Part shown: positions 17,474-25,841 of the stretch, piece after piece
Position numbering within the stretch: position 1 is the first letter of the stretch
How the letters are laid out: every line of letters starts with the position of its first letter
NCBI GenBank assembly: GCA_951828385.1
Contig: OX639973.1
Coordinates: forward strand, 3,711,200 to 3,775,199
Origin: an uncultured Poribacteria bacterium
Lineage (GTDB): Bacteria > Poribacteria > WGA-4E > WGA-3G
DNA length: 64,000 nt
Reading direction: 5' to 3'
Program-made: the position numbers and the translations under genes
Notes under the pieces: model-generated
What the model was told of the DNA's origin: nothing
Seen by the model: only the letters and a program-made list of their open reading frames with translations
Database searches by the model: none

Positions 17474-18583
17474 ATGGCAAGTCCCGAATTTGTATTTACA
17501 CGTCATCCCAATTTGGAGGTTTCGTGGCCCTATGTGCACGAACAGATGGTCCGCCGGTTAGAAGAACTCGGCGTAACCCTTGTGCTCAACACCAACAACC
17601 GCGACCCTATCCACGAACAGGTCGATTTAAGCGAGACTATCGGCATATCCCATTTCGGTGGAAACCTGACGGAAGCATGCATCGCAGCAGCCCCGAAACT
17701 CAAAGTGTTCGGAGCAATGACAGATAATTCCGGGCACGGTATCCCATATCAAGCACTTCAAGCGCGAGGTATCCCTGTCATTGAATCAACGCGAGCCTGG
17801 TCGCAATCTGTGGCTGAGTGTGCCTTCGGTCTCGCACTGTCATCGCTGCGCCGGACAGCACAGTGGCATCTACGGATGGCACAGGGTGAAAAACTCTGGG
17901 ATTGGGAGAACCCGATGTGGGGTTCGCTAAACGCCCGTGAAAGTGGCGCGCCCCTCGATAAACTTCCCGCAGCACATCAGTTCTGTGATGATCCAGATTT
18001 TGTCAACGGTGACCTTGGCACTAAAAACATTGGTGTTATCGGTCTCGGACAGATTGGCGGAAAAATAGCGAAATGGTGTCGGGTTTTTGGAGCAACGGTC
18101 GTCGGTTTCGATCCGTATGTCTCAGAAGAACTCCTTCAAGAATGGGATGTGCAACGTGTTGATATGGACACACTTGCCGATACATCTGATATCGTGTTCG
18201 TAGCAGTCCCGCCGACACCTTCAGCGAAACACCTATTAAACCGCGAACGGATCTACCATCTCCGCAAGGGAAGTTTGGTTGTCATAATTACGCGCGCCTT
18301 CGCTGTTGATATGGATGCACTACGGGAACGGATCGTAAAGGATGAACTTGCAGGGGCATTTGATGTCTACGACATTGAACCAGTACCCATTGATGATGAA
18401 TTGCGGAATCGGGATAACGTTGTCCACACCCCCCATATCGCGGGTAGAACGATAGATGCCAACCTACGGGTGGCGGATATGACTGTGGATGACTTTGTGC
18501 GGGTACTGAAGGGCGAAAAACCCCTTGGTGCCTTGACCCCAAAAGCAGTTGAGGTCCGAACCTCACCGAACCCAAGCCAGTGA
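17474..18583 (+). CDS. D-2-hydroxyacid dehydrogenase family protein
   Basis: A 369-residue cytoplasmic enzyme of the D-isomer 2-hydroxyacid dehydrogenase family. The NAD-binding Rossmann motif is GVIGLGQIGGKIAKW (about residues 192-206). The usual catalytic trio can be placed: Arg in VVIITRAF, Glu in YDIEPVP and His in HTPHIAG. The N-terminal part is the split catalytic domain (LNTNNRDPIHEQ, KVFGAMTDNSGHGIP). These enzymes oxidise or reduce 2-hydroxy/2-oxo acids such as glycerate, phosphoglycerate or formate-like compounds; no substrate-specific motif is recognised. GAGG about 11 nt upstream supports the ATG. A hairpin repeat separates it from the GH2 gene, so co-transcription is uncertain. 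Confidence 0.85.
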   Translation: MASPEFVFTRHPNLEVSWPYVHEQMVRRLEELGVTLVLNTNNRDPIHEQVDLSETIGISHFGGNLTEACIAAAPKLKVFGAMTDNSGHGIPYQALQARGIPVIESTRAWSQSVAECAFGLALSSLRRTAQWHLRMAQGEKLWDWENPMWGSLNARESGAPLDKLPAAHQFCDDPDFVNGDLGTKNIGVIGLGQIGGKIAKWCRVFGATVVGFDPYVSEELLQEWDVQRVDMDTLADTSDIVFVAVPPTPSAKHLLNRERIYHLRKGSLVVIITRAFAVDMDALRERIVKDELAGAFDVYDIEPVPIDDELRNRDNVVHTPHIAGRTIDANLRVADMTVDDFVRVLKGEKPLGALTPKAVEVRTSPNPSQ

Positions 18584-18650
18584 ATAGTTATCAGTTATCA
18601 GTACGATTTTTTCTGAGAAAAAATCTTACTGATTACTGAAAACCAATAAA
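18584..18650. repeat. Intergenic TCAGTTA-type hairpin before hisC
   Basis: GTTATCAGTTATCAGTAC is followed by a perfect 10-bp stem (GATTTTTTCT-G-AGAAAAAATC, 18605-18625) and TTACTGATTACTGAAAACC. It ends at the start codon of hisC and replaces any Shine-Dalgarno sequence. The T-run in the stem could serve as a terminator of the upstream gene. Confidence 0.65.
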
Positions 18651-18652
18651 AA

Positions 18653-19750
18653 ATGTCATCCAAAACACAATATAAAAACCTTATCCGTCCAGACATCGCA
18701 GACATGGCACCTTACACGCCTATTGTGCCGTTTGACGTGTTGAGTCAACGTCTCGGTATCCCTGCTGAGGACATCATTAAACTTGATGCGAATGAGAACC
18801 CATACGGTCCCTCACCGCGTGTATATGAAGCATTGGCGGATGAAACCTATTATCACATATATCCAGACCCCGACAGTTCATCGTTACGTCAGGCATTGAG
18901 CCAATACACAGGTGTTGAGGCAACCCATATCGTTGCTGGTCACGGCGCAGATGAATTGATTGATCTCATAATTAGGTTATTCATCGCCCCTGGCGATACT
19001 GTCATTAACTGCCCTCCAACGTTCGGGATGTACCGTTTTGACACGGAACTTAACGGCGGAAGCATAATTGACATTGAGCGAAAAGAGGACTTTTCTTTAG
19101 ACACTGAGACGGTGGTAGATCTCGCCGCCAACGACAGAAATATCAAACTCGCCTTTATTACAAGTCCAAACAACCCTGATGGTGGTATACTCAACGATGC
19201 ATGCCTTCAACAGCTGCTTCAGCTGCCGTTAATTGTCGTATTGGATGAAGCATATATTGAATTCGCTGGTGGGAGCCGTGCGAATTGGGTCTTGGAACAC
19301 GAGAACTTGATTGTGCTTCGGACCTTCAGCAAGTGGGCAGGATTGGCAGGATTGAGGGTAGGATACGGTATCTTTCCACACTGGATACTCTCACATCTTT
19401 TGAAGATTAAGCAGCCCTACAACGTCAACGTTGCTGGCGCAGCAGCCGCATTGGCTTCGTTGTCGGATGTGTCTCAATTGCAAGAGAATGTGCGGAAGAT
19501 TGTCGCGGAGCGTGGAAGGCTTTATGCGGCGTTGCAGGCGTTTGACTTTTTGGAACCGTATCTAAGCAAGGCGAATTTCATTCTGTCGCGAGTGATTGGA
19601 AGAGATGCAGCGGAACTGAAAGCGACATTAGCTGAACGAGGGATTCTCATCCGATATTTTGATACACCCGGTCTACGTAATCACGTTCGAATCAGTGTTG
19701 GCACACCCTCGCAAACATCTGTCCTCTTAGAAGTCCTATCTACGCTATAG
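18653..19750 (+). CDS. hisC: Histidinol-phosphate aminotransferase
   Basis: A 365-residue fold-type I PLP-dependent aminotransferase with the HisC motif set: KLDANENPYGPSP near the N-terminus, SPNNPDGG, LDEAYIEF, and RTFSKWAGLAGLRVGYG with the Schiff-base lysine at residue 227. HisC converts imidazole acetol phosphate and glutamate to histidinol phosphate in histidine synthesis; close relatives also act on aromatic amino acids, so the name rests on motif similarity. The start codon follows the repeat directly and no Shine-Dalgarno sequence is seen. No other his gene is present, so the gene is not in a his operon. It is convergent with ispH and overlaps its 3' end by 6 nt. Confidence 0.85.
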   Translation: MSSKTQYKNLIRPDIADMAPYTPIVPFDVLSQRLGIPAEDIIKLDANENPYGPSPRVYEALADETYYHIYPDPDSSSLRQALSQYTGVEATHIVAGHGADELIDLIIRLFIAPGDTVINCPPTFGMYRFDTELNGGSIIDIERKEDFSLDTETVVDLAANDRNIKLAFITSPNNPDGGILNDACLQQLLQLPLIVVLDEAYIEFAGGSRANWVLEHENLIVLRTFSKWAGLAGLRVGYGIFPHWILSHLLKIKQPYNVNVAGAAAALASLSDVSQLQENVRKIVAERGRLYAALQAFDFLEPYLSKANFILSRVIGRDAAELKATLAERGILIRYFDTPGLRNHVRISVGTPSQTSVLLEVLSTL

Positions 19751-20986
19751 AAAAGGTTCCAACACTTTATCTACTGAGTGGGTATCGGGAAACCACTTAA
19801 CAATTTTTTGCAACACCTCATCAAGAAGCACATCAGGACAAGAAGCACCAGCAGTCAGAACGATATCGGTAGGTGTTTTCTGTCCTGTTTCGGTTGTCTG
19901 AAAAAGCCAATCTTCTGTCGTCTGGACCTGTTTTGTCTCTAATTCGAGATGCCGAATGCGTTTTGGACTGAGGAGCTCATCTGCATCTCGAATAAAATAA
20001 GTGGGAAGGTGTTGTTGACAGAGTTCCACAAGATGGCTCGTATTAGAAGAATTATAGCCACCGACAACAACAGCGATATCACCGCCGTCGGCAATAAGCG
20101 CAAGTGTTGCATCCTGATTTTCCTTAGTCGCATAACAGAGGGTATCTCTCGTATCAGCAAAGTGTGAAGACATATCGGTTTCACTGTATGTTGCTCTGAT
20201 AGTATCCTGTAATAAATTGGCAATTGCCTCCGTTTCTGTTGCGAGCATCGTTGTCTGGTTGACAACGCCGATGCGCTCCAGATGGACAGTAGGATCGAAA
20301 CCGGGAGAGAATCGGTCTGCGAACTTTTTGAAGAAGAATGCTGAGTCTGCCTCGCCGGAGATAACCTTTGCCAAATCCCGTGCTTCTCCAAGATCCCGAA
20401 CAACAACAACCGGAGCACTCGCTTGCGCGTGCGAAAATGTCGCCCGAGTTTCTTCATGGTAACGCTTTCCGTGGATAACAACGGTGTAATCCTGCTTACC
20501 AATCTCCTCACTCCGTCTCCAAACTTTTTCGACGAACGGACACGTCGTATTATAGGCAGTAAGCGTAACACCACGTGCCTTGAGAGCTTGCTCCACCTCA
20601 AGGGTGGTACCGAAAGCAGGTACGATAACAACATCGTCTGGCATCAGAATGTCAAGAGGGAGGAGTGGTATGCCGGCGGTATCCATTAGGAACTGGACAC
20701 CGCGCTGTCTCAGGTTTTCATTGACGTGTGGGTTATGAATAATTTCAGACAATAAAAAAATACGCTTGTCTGGGTTTTCTGCAAGCGCCTGATAGGCAAT
20801 TTCAATAGCGTTTTCGACCCCATAACAAAAGCCGAAGTGACGCGCTATTTTGAATCGGACAGGTCCAAAGTCCAATAATGTTGGCGCAAGGTCTCGCTTC
20901 CGCACATCAGTGTCACGGCGCGCTTGTTTAACCACAGAGATAATAGGGCTGTGATAGAAGTAAGGCAATTTGAAGGTTCGAGGCAT
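19745..20986 (-). CDS. ispH: 4-hydroxy-3-methylbut-2-enyl diphosphate reductase
   Basis: A 413-residue IspH, last enzyme of the MEP isoprenoid pathway, reducing HMBPP to IPP and DMAPP through a [4Fe-4S] cluster. The three cluster cysteines are in place: Cys54 (FGFCYGVENA), Cys149 (NTTCPFV) and Cys383 (GASCPDV). Other family motifs: SEIIHNPHVNENL, HGKRYHEETRATFSHA and VVGGYNSSNTSHL. It is longer than E. coli IspH (316 aa), like cyanobacterial and plant forms. The ATG at 20986 is chosen because GGGAG stands 6 nt upstream; a TTG 21 nt earlier is also open. It begins 64 nt after rpmH on the same strand and may be its operon partner. Confidence 0.92.
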   Translation of the reverse strand: MPRTFKLPYFYHSPIISVVKQARRDTDVRKRDLAPTLLDFGPVRFKIARHFGFCYGVENAIEIAYQALAENPDKRIFLLSEIIHNPHVNENLRQRGVQFLMDTAGIPLLPLDILMPDDVVIVPAFGTTLEVEQALKARGVTLTAYNTTCPFVEKVWRRSEEIGKQDYTVVIHGKRYHEETRATFSHAQASAPVVVVRDLGEARDLAKVISGEADSAFFFKKFADRFSPGFDPTVHLERIGVVNQTTMLATETEAIANLLQDTIRATYSETDMSSHFADTRDTLCYATKENQDATLALIADGGDIAVVVGGYNSSNTSHLVELCQQHLPTYFIRDADELLSPKRIRHLELETKQVQTTEDWLFQTTETGQKTPTDIVLTAGASCPDVLLDEVLQKIVKWFPDTHSVDKVLEPFL

Positions 20987-21049
20987 GCGCGCTCCCGTCT
21001 GTAGCAAAAGGAGTGGTGGCAGTTCCTATATATCAGTTGTTCAAATTTC

Positions 21050-21184
21050 TTAGGCACTCAGGACTTTTCGTCCTTTGGCACGACGGCGAGCAATAGTTTT
21101 TCTTCCGTGTCGTGTAGACATCCGTTTTCGGAAACCGAGTTTATTTTTCCGTTTCCGCCGATGGGGTTGATATGTGCGCTTCAT
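21050..21184 (-). CDS. rpmH: 50S ribosomal protein L34
   Basis: A 44-residue basic protein starting [18 protein letters not shown] and continuing [13 protein letters not shown], which is L34 end to end with no truncation. The start at 21184 is fixed by AAGGAG 7 nt upstream. It is usually followed by rnpA (RNase P protein) and yidC, but here the next gene on the strand is ispH after only 64 nt. It diverges from dnaA, the classic arrangement at bacterial origins. A matching promoter is at 21285-21313. Confidence 0.97.
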   Translation of the reverse strand: MKRTYQPHRRKRKNKLGFRKRMSTRHGRKTIARRRAKGRKVLSA

Positions 21185-21284
21185 GAGTATCTCCTTTTTC
21201 TTTGGAGGCGTTATCTTTTCCCAGTGAGATCATTACAAATTAAGCACTTCAGTTCACCAGAGTGGTATTGTGCTTTGGTTAAAA

Positions 21285-21313
21285 ATGATACGCTATTTTT
21301 CGGCATTTGTCAA
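21285..21313 (-). promoter_or_regulatory. Sigma-70-type promoter for rpmH
   Basis: On the minus strand, TTGACA (21313-21308), a 17-nt spacer and TATCAT (21290-21285), about 100 nt ahead of the rpmH start codon. Confidence 0.7.
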
Positions 21314-21441
21314 ATTTTTTGACATCGGAACTTTTGCTGGTCATTGAAAAAATAACTTGATAAAATTTCGGCTTTAGTCCAAAATATTTTCGGTGGATTT
21401 GTAATAAATTTTAAAATTATCAAAGATATTTGATAAAAATG

Positions 21442-21470
21442 TTGACATTTCTATGAGAAAATGATACGAT
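21442..21470 (+). promoter_or_regulatory. Sigma-70-type promoter for dnaA
   Basis: TTGACA at 21442-21447, a 17-nt spacer and TACGAT at 21465-21470, upstream of dnaA and divergent from the rpmH promoter. Surroundings are AT-rich. The leader would be about 140 nt. Confidence 0.6.
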
Positions 21471-21620
21471 TTTATTTGTCATTACCTCTCGATTAATTAA
21501 CCGGCATAGCTGCATTTTTATTTTATCTTTATTAAGTATCTAAGAAATCATGATGGCTCAGCTTTAAAACTGATATTAAGGCTGAAAACTCTTGTGCCAT
21601 TTAGTCTAGGACACACGCTC

Positions 21621-23012
21621 ATGCGGCACACCCCCAACGAAATCTGGTCAGAAATACTGGACAACCTCAACGACACAGCACAGCAGGATGTTTATCTTCA
21701 CCAAGCAGTCCCGCTTTCACTCACAGCAGATGCCTTGAAGATAGCTGTACCTTCCGCGTACACACGCGCGCGAATTGAAGAGCGTTTCCGAACTGACATC
21801 CAGCGAGTATTAGCAACACTGATCGGCGCGCAATGTGTATTTACTCTCACGATAGATGAATCTGTGGCTCGCGGCAGCGAGGCCCCTAACGCAATTGAAA
21901 GCGAAGAGATTTCTGGTCAAATGGTTAATCAAAACGAAGTATCTGTTAGCGAACCCTCCTCCTCCGTACCGCAAAACCAGACAGGGCTGAACGCAAGATA
22001 CCGGTTTGATACGTTTGTTGTTGATACCCCCAACCGGATCTGTCACGCAACCGCCTTAGCCGTTTCGGAAAATCCTGGGCGCGACTACAATCCCCTCTTT
22101 ATTTATGGCGGTGTGGGATTGGGGAAAACTCACCTCTTGCATGCAATCGGCAATAGGCTCTCAGCAAACCAACCTCACAAAAAAGTTCTGTACGTTACAT
22201 CAGAAACTTTCATGAATGAATACGTCGAATCTATCGTCAACCGTGGATCAGCGCAAGGATTCCGCACAAAATATCGAACAGCAGACATGCTTTTGATTGA
22301 TGACATACAGTTCTTAGAACGCAAGGAGGGGACACAAGAGGAATTCTTTAACACTTTTAACGACCTCCACATGAACTCAAACCAGATAGTCATGACCAGT
22401 GATCGGACACCAAACAACCTTGAAAACCTTGAAGTACGCCTCCGATCCCGATTTCAATCCGGAATGGTAGCCGAGATCGGTATGCCACAGTACGAAATGC
22501 GGATCGCTATCCTCCGGCAAAAGTGTCAGGACCAAGGATTTGAGAATCTCCCTGATGATGTACTCAGTTACATTGCTGAAGTCATCGAAACGAATATCCG
22601 AGAACTGGAAGGTACGCTTGTGCGGTTGGTTACGCAAGCCACAATACTCAAGGAAAATTTGAGTTTGGATTTCGCCCGACAGGTGCTAAGCGATGTGGGT
22701 GCCCCGTCACCAATGCGAGATCGTAAGACTGCCACATCAAAAGGAATACAAATGGTCGTCGCTGACTACTTTGGGATTGAGGTGGCAGACCTCATCTCTA
22801 TGAAACGAACCAAAGAGTTAGTGCAACCGCGTCAAATTGCCATGTATATGTGCAGAGAATTGACACAAATGTCATATTCAAACATTGCCCAAGCATTTAA
22901 TAGGGAAAATCATACGACTGTTATTCACGCTTGCAAACAGATAGAAAATACAATCGGAAAGAGTGATGAGGAACGGCAAACAATTGTGTTCTTACTTGAT
23001 CAATTCCGATAG
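21621..23012 (+). CDS. dnaA: Chromosomal replication initiator DnaA
   Basis: The ATG at 21621 (463 residues) is preferred over the GTG at 21594 because AGGA lies 9 nt upstream. Domain I begins at NEIWSEILDNL. The AAA+ core has Walker A GGVGLGKTHL (about residue 163) and Walker B LLIDDIQFLE (about 223), with a sensor segment VMTSDRTPNNL. The C-terminal DNA-binding helix-turn-helix reads YSNIAQAFNRENHTTVIHAC; E. coli has GGRDHTTV in this stretch, so the Asp that helps read the box is Asn here. It binds the box cluster in the following 320 bp and loads the helicase. It is followed directly by the origin and then recF, without dnaN between. Confidence 0.95.
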   Translation: MRHTPNEIWSEILDNLNDTAQQDVYLHQAVPLSLTADALKIAVPSAYTRARIEERFRTDIQRVLATLIGAQCVFTLTIDESVARGSEAPNAIESEEISGQMVNQNEVSVSEPSSSVPQNQTGLNARYRFDTFVVDTPNRICHATALAVSENPGRDYNPLFIYGGVGLGKTHLLHAIGNRLSANQPHKKVLYVTSETFMNEYVESIVNRGSAQGFRTKYRTADMLLIDDIQFLERKEGTQEEFFNTFNDLHMNSNQIVMTSDRTPNNLENLEVRLRSRFQSGMVAEIGMPQYEMRIAILRQKCQDQGFENLPDDVLSYIAEVIETNIRELEGTLVRLVTQATILKENLSLDFARQVLSDVGAPSPMRDRKTATSKGIQMVVADYFGIEVADLISMKRTKELVQPRQIAMYMCRELTQMSYSNIAQAFNRENHTTVIHACKQIENTIGKSDEERQTIVFLLDQFR

Positions 23013-23077
23013 CCAAATTCAGCGTTTTATCTCGCGTTTTTAAGGCATTTTTTAAACGATATGTCGTACCCTAAACC

Positions 23078-23336
23078 TGTTGATAACCTGTTGATAACTA
23101 TGTTAAAATACTGTTGATAACTTGTGCATAACTTGTGCATAACTCACCTACTATAAGATTTTGTTGATAACTTGTGCATAACTCGCTGATTTATGCACAA
23201 GTTATCAACAGGGTACTTGTCAGTGATAGCAAGCCTTCAGGTGAGTTATCAACTTATCAACAGCCCCTACTACTACTACTAAAGTACTATATAAATTTAT
23301 ATAGTAATTAGTAGTACAATTAGAAGCTGTTGATAA
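23078..23336. other. oriC: Chromosome replication origin with DnaA boxes, DnaA-trio and AT-rich element
   Basis: About twelve DnaA boxes in 260 bp: TGTTGATAA (23078, 23089, 23112, 23162, 23328), TTGTGCATAA (23122, 23133, 23172) and reverse TTATGCACAA/TTATCAACA (23191, 23202) plus TTATCAACT/TTATCAACA (23246, 23254). A 20-nt unit occurs twice in tandem and once inverted (23191-23210). Last comes the ordered set known from B. subtilis: box pair, GCCCC, five CTA repeats (23267-23281; 3'-GAT on the other strand) and an AT-rich 22-bp palindrome (23285-23306). That is the basal unwinding system: boxes, DnaA-trios, unwinding element. The location between dnaA and recF is also typical. Confidence 0.92.
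23285..23306. repeat. AT-rich 22-bp perfect palindrome (unwinding element)
   Basis: TACTATATAAA with its exact inverse, directly after the five DnaA-trios. All bases but two C and two G are A or T, fitting the duplex that DnaA would melt first. Confidence 0.7.
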
Positions 23337-23396
23337 CTGTCAAAAATCATCAGATTTTGCAACCGATTGAACTAAAATATTTACAGCCAAGATAAG

Positions 23397-24704
23397 ATGT
23401 TATTAAACCATATCGTCCTACGAAATTTTCGTAATTATATCAATTGCGAAGTGGACTTCTCTAAGCCCGTTAATTTAATCGTCGGCGGGAACGCACAAGG
23501 AAAAACCAGTTTGCTTGAAGCAATCTATTTTCTTTGCACCGCGGAATCTCATCGTGCGACTCATGATGCCGAATTGATTCGGCATCATGAGTCAGGATTC
23601 TACCTAAAAGGGACATTGAGGAACGGCAGTGATGACGTAACATCTCTTGAAGCGATGAAGAAGGCACGCGGACAGTTTAGATTGAAGAAAAATGGTATTC
23701 TCCAGACAAAACGTTCCGAATGGATTGGTCAATTTAACGCCGTGTTTTTTTCACCAGAGTCACTCACGTTAGTGAAAGGCGGCCCTTCAGAAAGGCGACG
23801 GTTCTTAGATCTCCTTATCTCACAGATTGACAGCGAATACTTAAAAAATTTGCAAAAGTACAATCTGGTTCTCAAACAACGAAATGAGTTGCTAAAGCAG
23901 ATTCGTGCAACGTTCGCAAACGCAAAGCAACTGGATGCTTGGGACCAATTGCTGCTTGTACATGGTACCGCAGTTATCATAAGGCGGTTGGAAATTTTTT
24001 ACCAATTGAAAGACCACGCGATCCAAAACTACCAAAAACTCACTGGTGGTTTAGAAAATCTCGCACTGACGTATCGTTCGGCATCGGTGTCAAACGATAC
24101 GTCAATTGACAATATGGCAGGCAGTATTTCAGAAATCACCGGTCTCAACTCGTTAGCGGAGTCTTCAGACGCACCCCACAAGGCTACCCGTGAAGATGAA
24201 GACAAGATAGCCAAACATTTTGGCATATCATTAAATGCTTCCCGCGAGGCAGATTTACAGAGAGGTACAACCTTAGTCGGCCCGCACCGAGACGATTTCC
24301 TCATTGAATTGGAGAGTGAACCCAACGCGTCTATCATTCACCATCATAGTGAAAGCGATCCACCAGCCCCAGGACCCGCAACCGGAACATTTCGAGAGGT
24401 AGCACGATCTTATGGTTCACAAGGGCAACAACGGACTATCGCCTTAGCACTCAAGTTAGCAGAATTAGAATTGATTCGACACCTAACAGGCAGAGACCCG
24501 ATAGTTTTATTGGATGATGTTACTTCAGAGTTAGATGACAAGCGGGTAGGTCATTTATTAGAGGTGCTCCAAAATTTAAGTGCCCAAACTTTCATCACAG
24601 CTACACATGCTGAACCGCTCGTACATCATCTCAATCAACCGAACGTTTTGACGGTAGAGAATGCACAGATTAGTTACGTTACCGAAACTAATGAGTCTTC
24701 TTAA
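23397..24704 (+). CDS. recF: DNA replication/repair protein RecF
   Basis: A 435-residue SMC-like ATPase. It begins LLNHIVLRNFRNY, has Walker A GNAQGKTSLLEAIYF near residues 32-45, the ABC signature as SYGSQGQQRTIALALKLAEL and Walker B LLDDVTSELDD near the C-terminus. RecF (with RecO/RecR) loads RecA on gapped DNA. It is about 65 residues longer than typical RecF; the extra length lies mainly in a central region (NMAGSISEITGLNSL through DEDKIAKH). A perfect 17-bp DNA palindrome is embedded at 23558-23593. The start codon is the only ATG near the fold's N-terminus; no clear Shine-Dalgarno sequence is seen. It follows the origin without dnaN and precedes dciA by 48 nt. Confidence 0.92.
   Translation: MLLNHIVLRNFRNYINCEVDFSKPVNLIVGGNAQGKTSLLEAIYFLCTAESHRATHDAELIRHHESGFYLKGTLRNGSDDVTSLEAMKKARGQFRLKKNGILQTKRSEWIGQFNAVFFSPESLTLVKGGPSERRRFLDLLISQIDSEYLKNLQKYNLVLKQRNELLKQIRATFANAKQLDAWDQLLLVHGTAVIIRRLEIFYQLKDHAIQNYQKLTGGLENLALTYRSASVSNDTSIDNMAGSISEITGLNSLAESSDAPHKATREDEDKIAKHFGISLNASREADLQRGTTLVGPHRDDFLIELESEPNASIIHHHSESDPPAPGPATGTFREVARSYGSQGQQRTIALALKLAELELIRHLTGRDPIVLLDDVTSELDDKRVGHLLEVLQNLSAQTFITATHAEPLVHHLNQPNVLTVENAQISYVTETNESS
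23558..23593. repeat. Perfect 17-bp palindrome inside recF
   Basis: Arms 23558-23574 and 23577-23593 are exact inverse complements around TG. Translation there (ATHDAELIRHHES) keeps the normal RecF spacing, so it does not look like an insert. Confidence 0.75.
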
Positions 24705-24752
24705 CACACCATTATTGATGTGATTCCTAAGTCACACCAACGAGTATATAAA

Positions 24753-25256
24753 ATGCACAAGACCGAAAACCTACGCGACCTCCTCACTGAACTCGCTCGC
24801 TCCCGCGACTTTGAGCCCAAGATGCTTGAGCAGAAAGTCTTTGTCCTCTGGCGCGAACTTCTCGGAACACCCCTGGGAACCAGAACAGTCCCAGTATCGC
24901 TGTCGGATGGTGTTTTGAAAATCTACACGGAATATCCGCCGTTCATAAGAGAATTATTACTCCTTAAACAGAGGATTATAGCAGACCTGAATGCAGAATT
25001 AGGACAACCTGTTCTTACAGATCTCCGGATAGAGTTACGCCAAGCGCATAAAGCAACATCTCATCACACCAAACGTCCCTCCACCCACCCAAAAATCTCA
25101 AAGCCAACGGCATCAACGCCTCGCCTAAATAATGTTCGTACACCAACCCCCAAAGAATCAGAACAAATTGAGCAAGCAATAGCTGATGTGGCGGATACTG
25201 ATTTAAAAATTTCTTTGCGGCAATTATTCATGACACAAAGCAAAGAAAAGTCTTGA
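24753..25256 (+). CDS. dciA: DUF721/DciA-like helicase-operator protein
   Basis: The start is taken as ATG 24753 (167 residues); a GTG at 24720 is also in frame. The core LRDLLTELARSRDFEPKM, FVLWRELLGTPLGTRTVPVSL, VLKIYTEYPPFIRELLLLK and LTDLRIEL fits DUF721, whose characterised members (DciA) help load the DnaB helicase where DnaC/DnaI is absent. The second half is a disordered, Thr/Pro/Lys-rich linker ending in a short helix (EQAIADVADTDLKISLRQLF). It follows recF by 48 nt, as is common for this family near origins. The stop codon overlaps a TTGACA promoter for the next gene. Confidence 0.8.
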   Translation: MHKTENLRDLLTELARSRDFEPKMLEQKVFVLWRELLGTPLGTRTVPVSLSDGVLKIYTEYPPFIRELLLLKQRIIADLNAELGQPVLTDLRIELRQAHKATSHHTKRPSTHPKISKPTASTPRLNNVRTPTPKESEQIEQAIADVADTDLKISLRQLFMTQSKEKS

Positions 25257-25281
25257 CAAAGTTGTTAAAATAAGGTATCCT
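25253..25281 (+). promoter_or_regulatory. Sigma-70-type promoter now cut off from gyrB
   Basis: TTGACA at 25253-25258, 17-nt spacer, TATCCT at 25276-25281, overlapping the dciA stop codon. Before the IS insertion it would have faced gyrB. A GTTAAAATA/TATTTTAAC palindrome (25264-25289) overlaps the -10 element. Confidence 0.6.
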
Positions 25282-25292
25282 ATTTTAACGCT

Positions 25293-25338
25293 CCGCCGTC
25301 AAATCCCCATGCTTTAGCTTGCGGGATGTAGACGGCGA
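25293..25338. repeat. IS605 left-end hairpin
   Basis: GCCGTC...GACGGC closes an imperfect stem with AAATCCCC and TGCGGGAT on opposite sides and a CTTTAGC loop. TnpA-type transposases bind such hairpins in single-stranded DNA. Confidence 0.65.
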
Positions 25339-25359
25339 AGACCCTGATAGAAAATATAG

Positions 25360-25388
25360 TTGACAATCTAATCATAATGTGGTATAAT
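25360..25388 (+). promoter_or_regulatory. Consensus sigma-70 promoter in the IS element
   Basis: TTGACA (25360-25365), 17-nt spacer, TATAAT (25383-25388): a full match to the consensus, 34 nt before tnpA. It is aimed at tnpA, tnpB and, beyond them, gyrB. Confidence 0.8.
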
Positions 25389-25421
25389 ATACTATACACT
25401 ATAATAGAAAGGTAAGATATT

Positions 25422-25841
25422 ATGCCTCTCAAAATCGCTAACAAAAAGCGTGATTACCGAACAACGCAGAAAACAATCTATAGTTGTCAATATCACGTGA
25501 TTTGGTGTACCAAGTATCGTCGTAAGGTTTTAGACACACAGATACAAGGGCGTCTAAAACAACTCATACGAGAAAAACAAAACGAATATGACTATCAAAT
25601 CAGAGAAGTTGAAACTCAACCTGAACATGTCCATTTACTGATAGAAATACCGCCGACACATTCTGTTGATAAAATCGTTGGCAAAATCAAAGCCTATACC
25701 GCTAAAGTTTTGCGAGAAGAATACCCGTCCCTGAAAAGTCGTTTGCCGTCTTTGTGGACACGTTCAAAATTTGTAAGCTCCTGTGGTGGCGTAACTCTTG
25801 AAATCATAAAAGATTATATTGAAGGTCAAAGCGGACAATGA
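25422..25841 (+). CDS. tnpA: IS200/IS605 transposase TnpA (Y1 HUH)
   Basis: A 139-residue single-strand transposase. It has the HUH metal-binding motif EHVHLLI (His69 and His71) and the nucleophile Tyr132 in KDYIEGQ, the single active-site tyrosine of the Y1 class. YHVIWCTKYRRKVL near the start is a family hallmark. It cuts and joins the single-stranded hairpin ends during peel-and-paste transposition. It starts after AAAGG and overlaps tnpB by 4 nt. Length is that of a complete protein. Confidence 0.95.
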   Translation: MPLKIANKKRDYRTTQKTIYSCQYHVIWCTKYRRKVLDTQIQGRLKQLIREKQNEYDYQIREVETQPEHVHLLIEIPPTHSVDKIVGKIKAYTAKVLREEYPSLKSRLPSLWTRSKFVSSCGGVTLEIIKDYIEGQSGQ

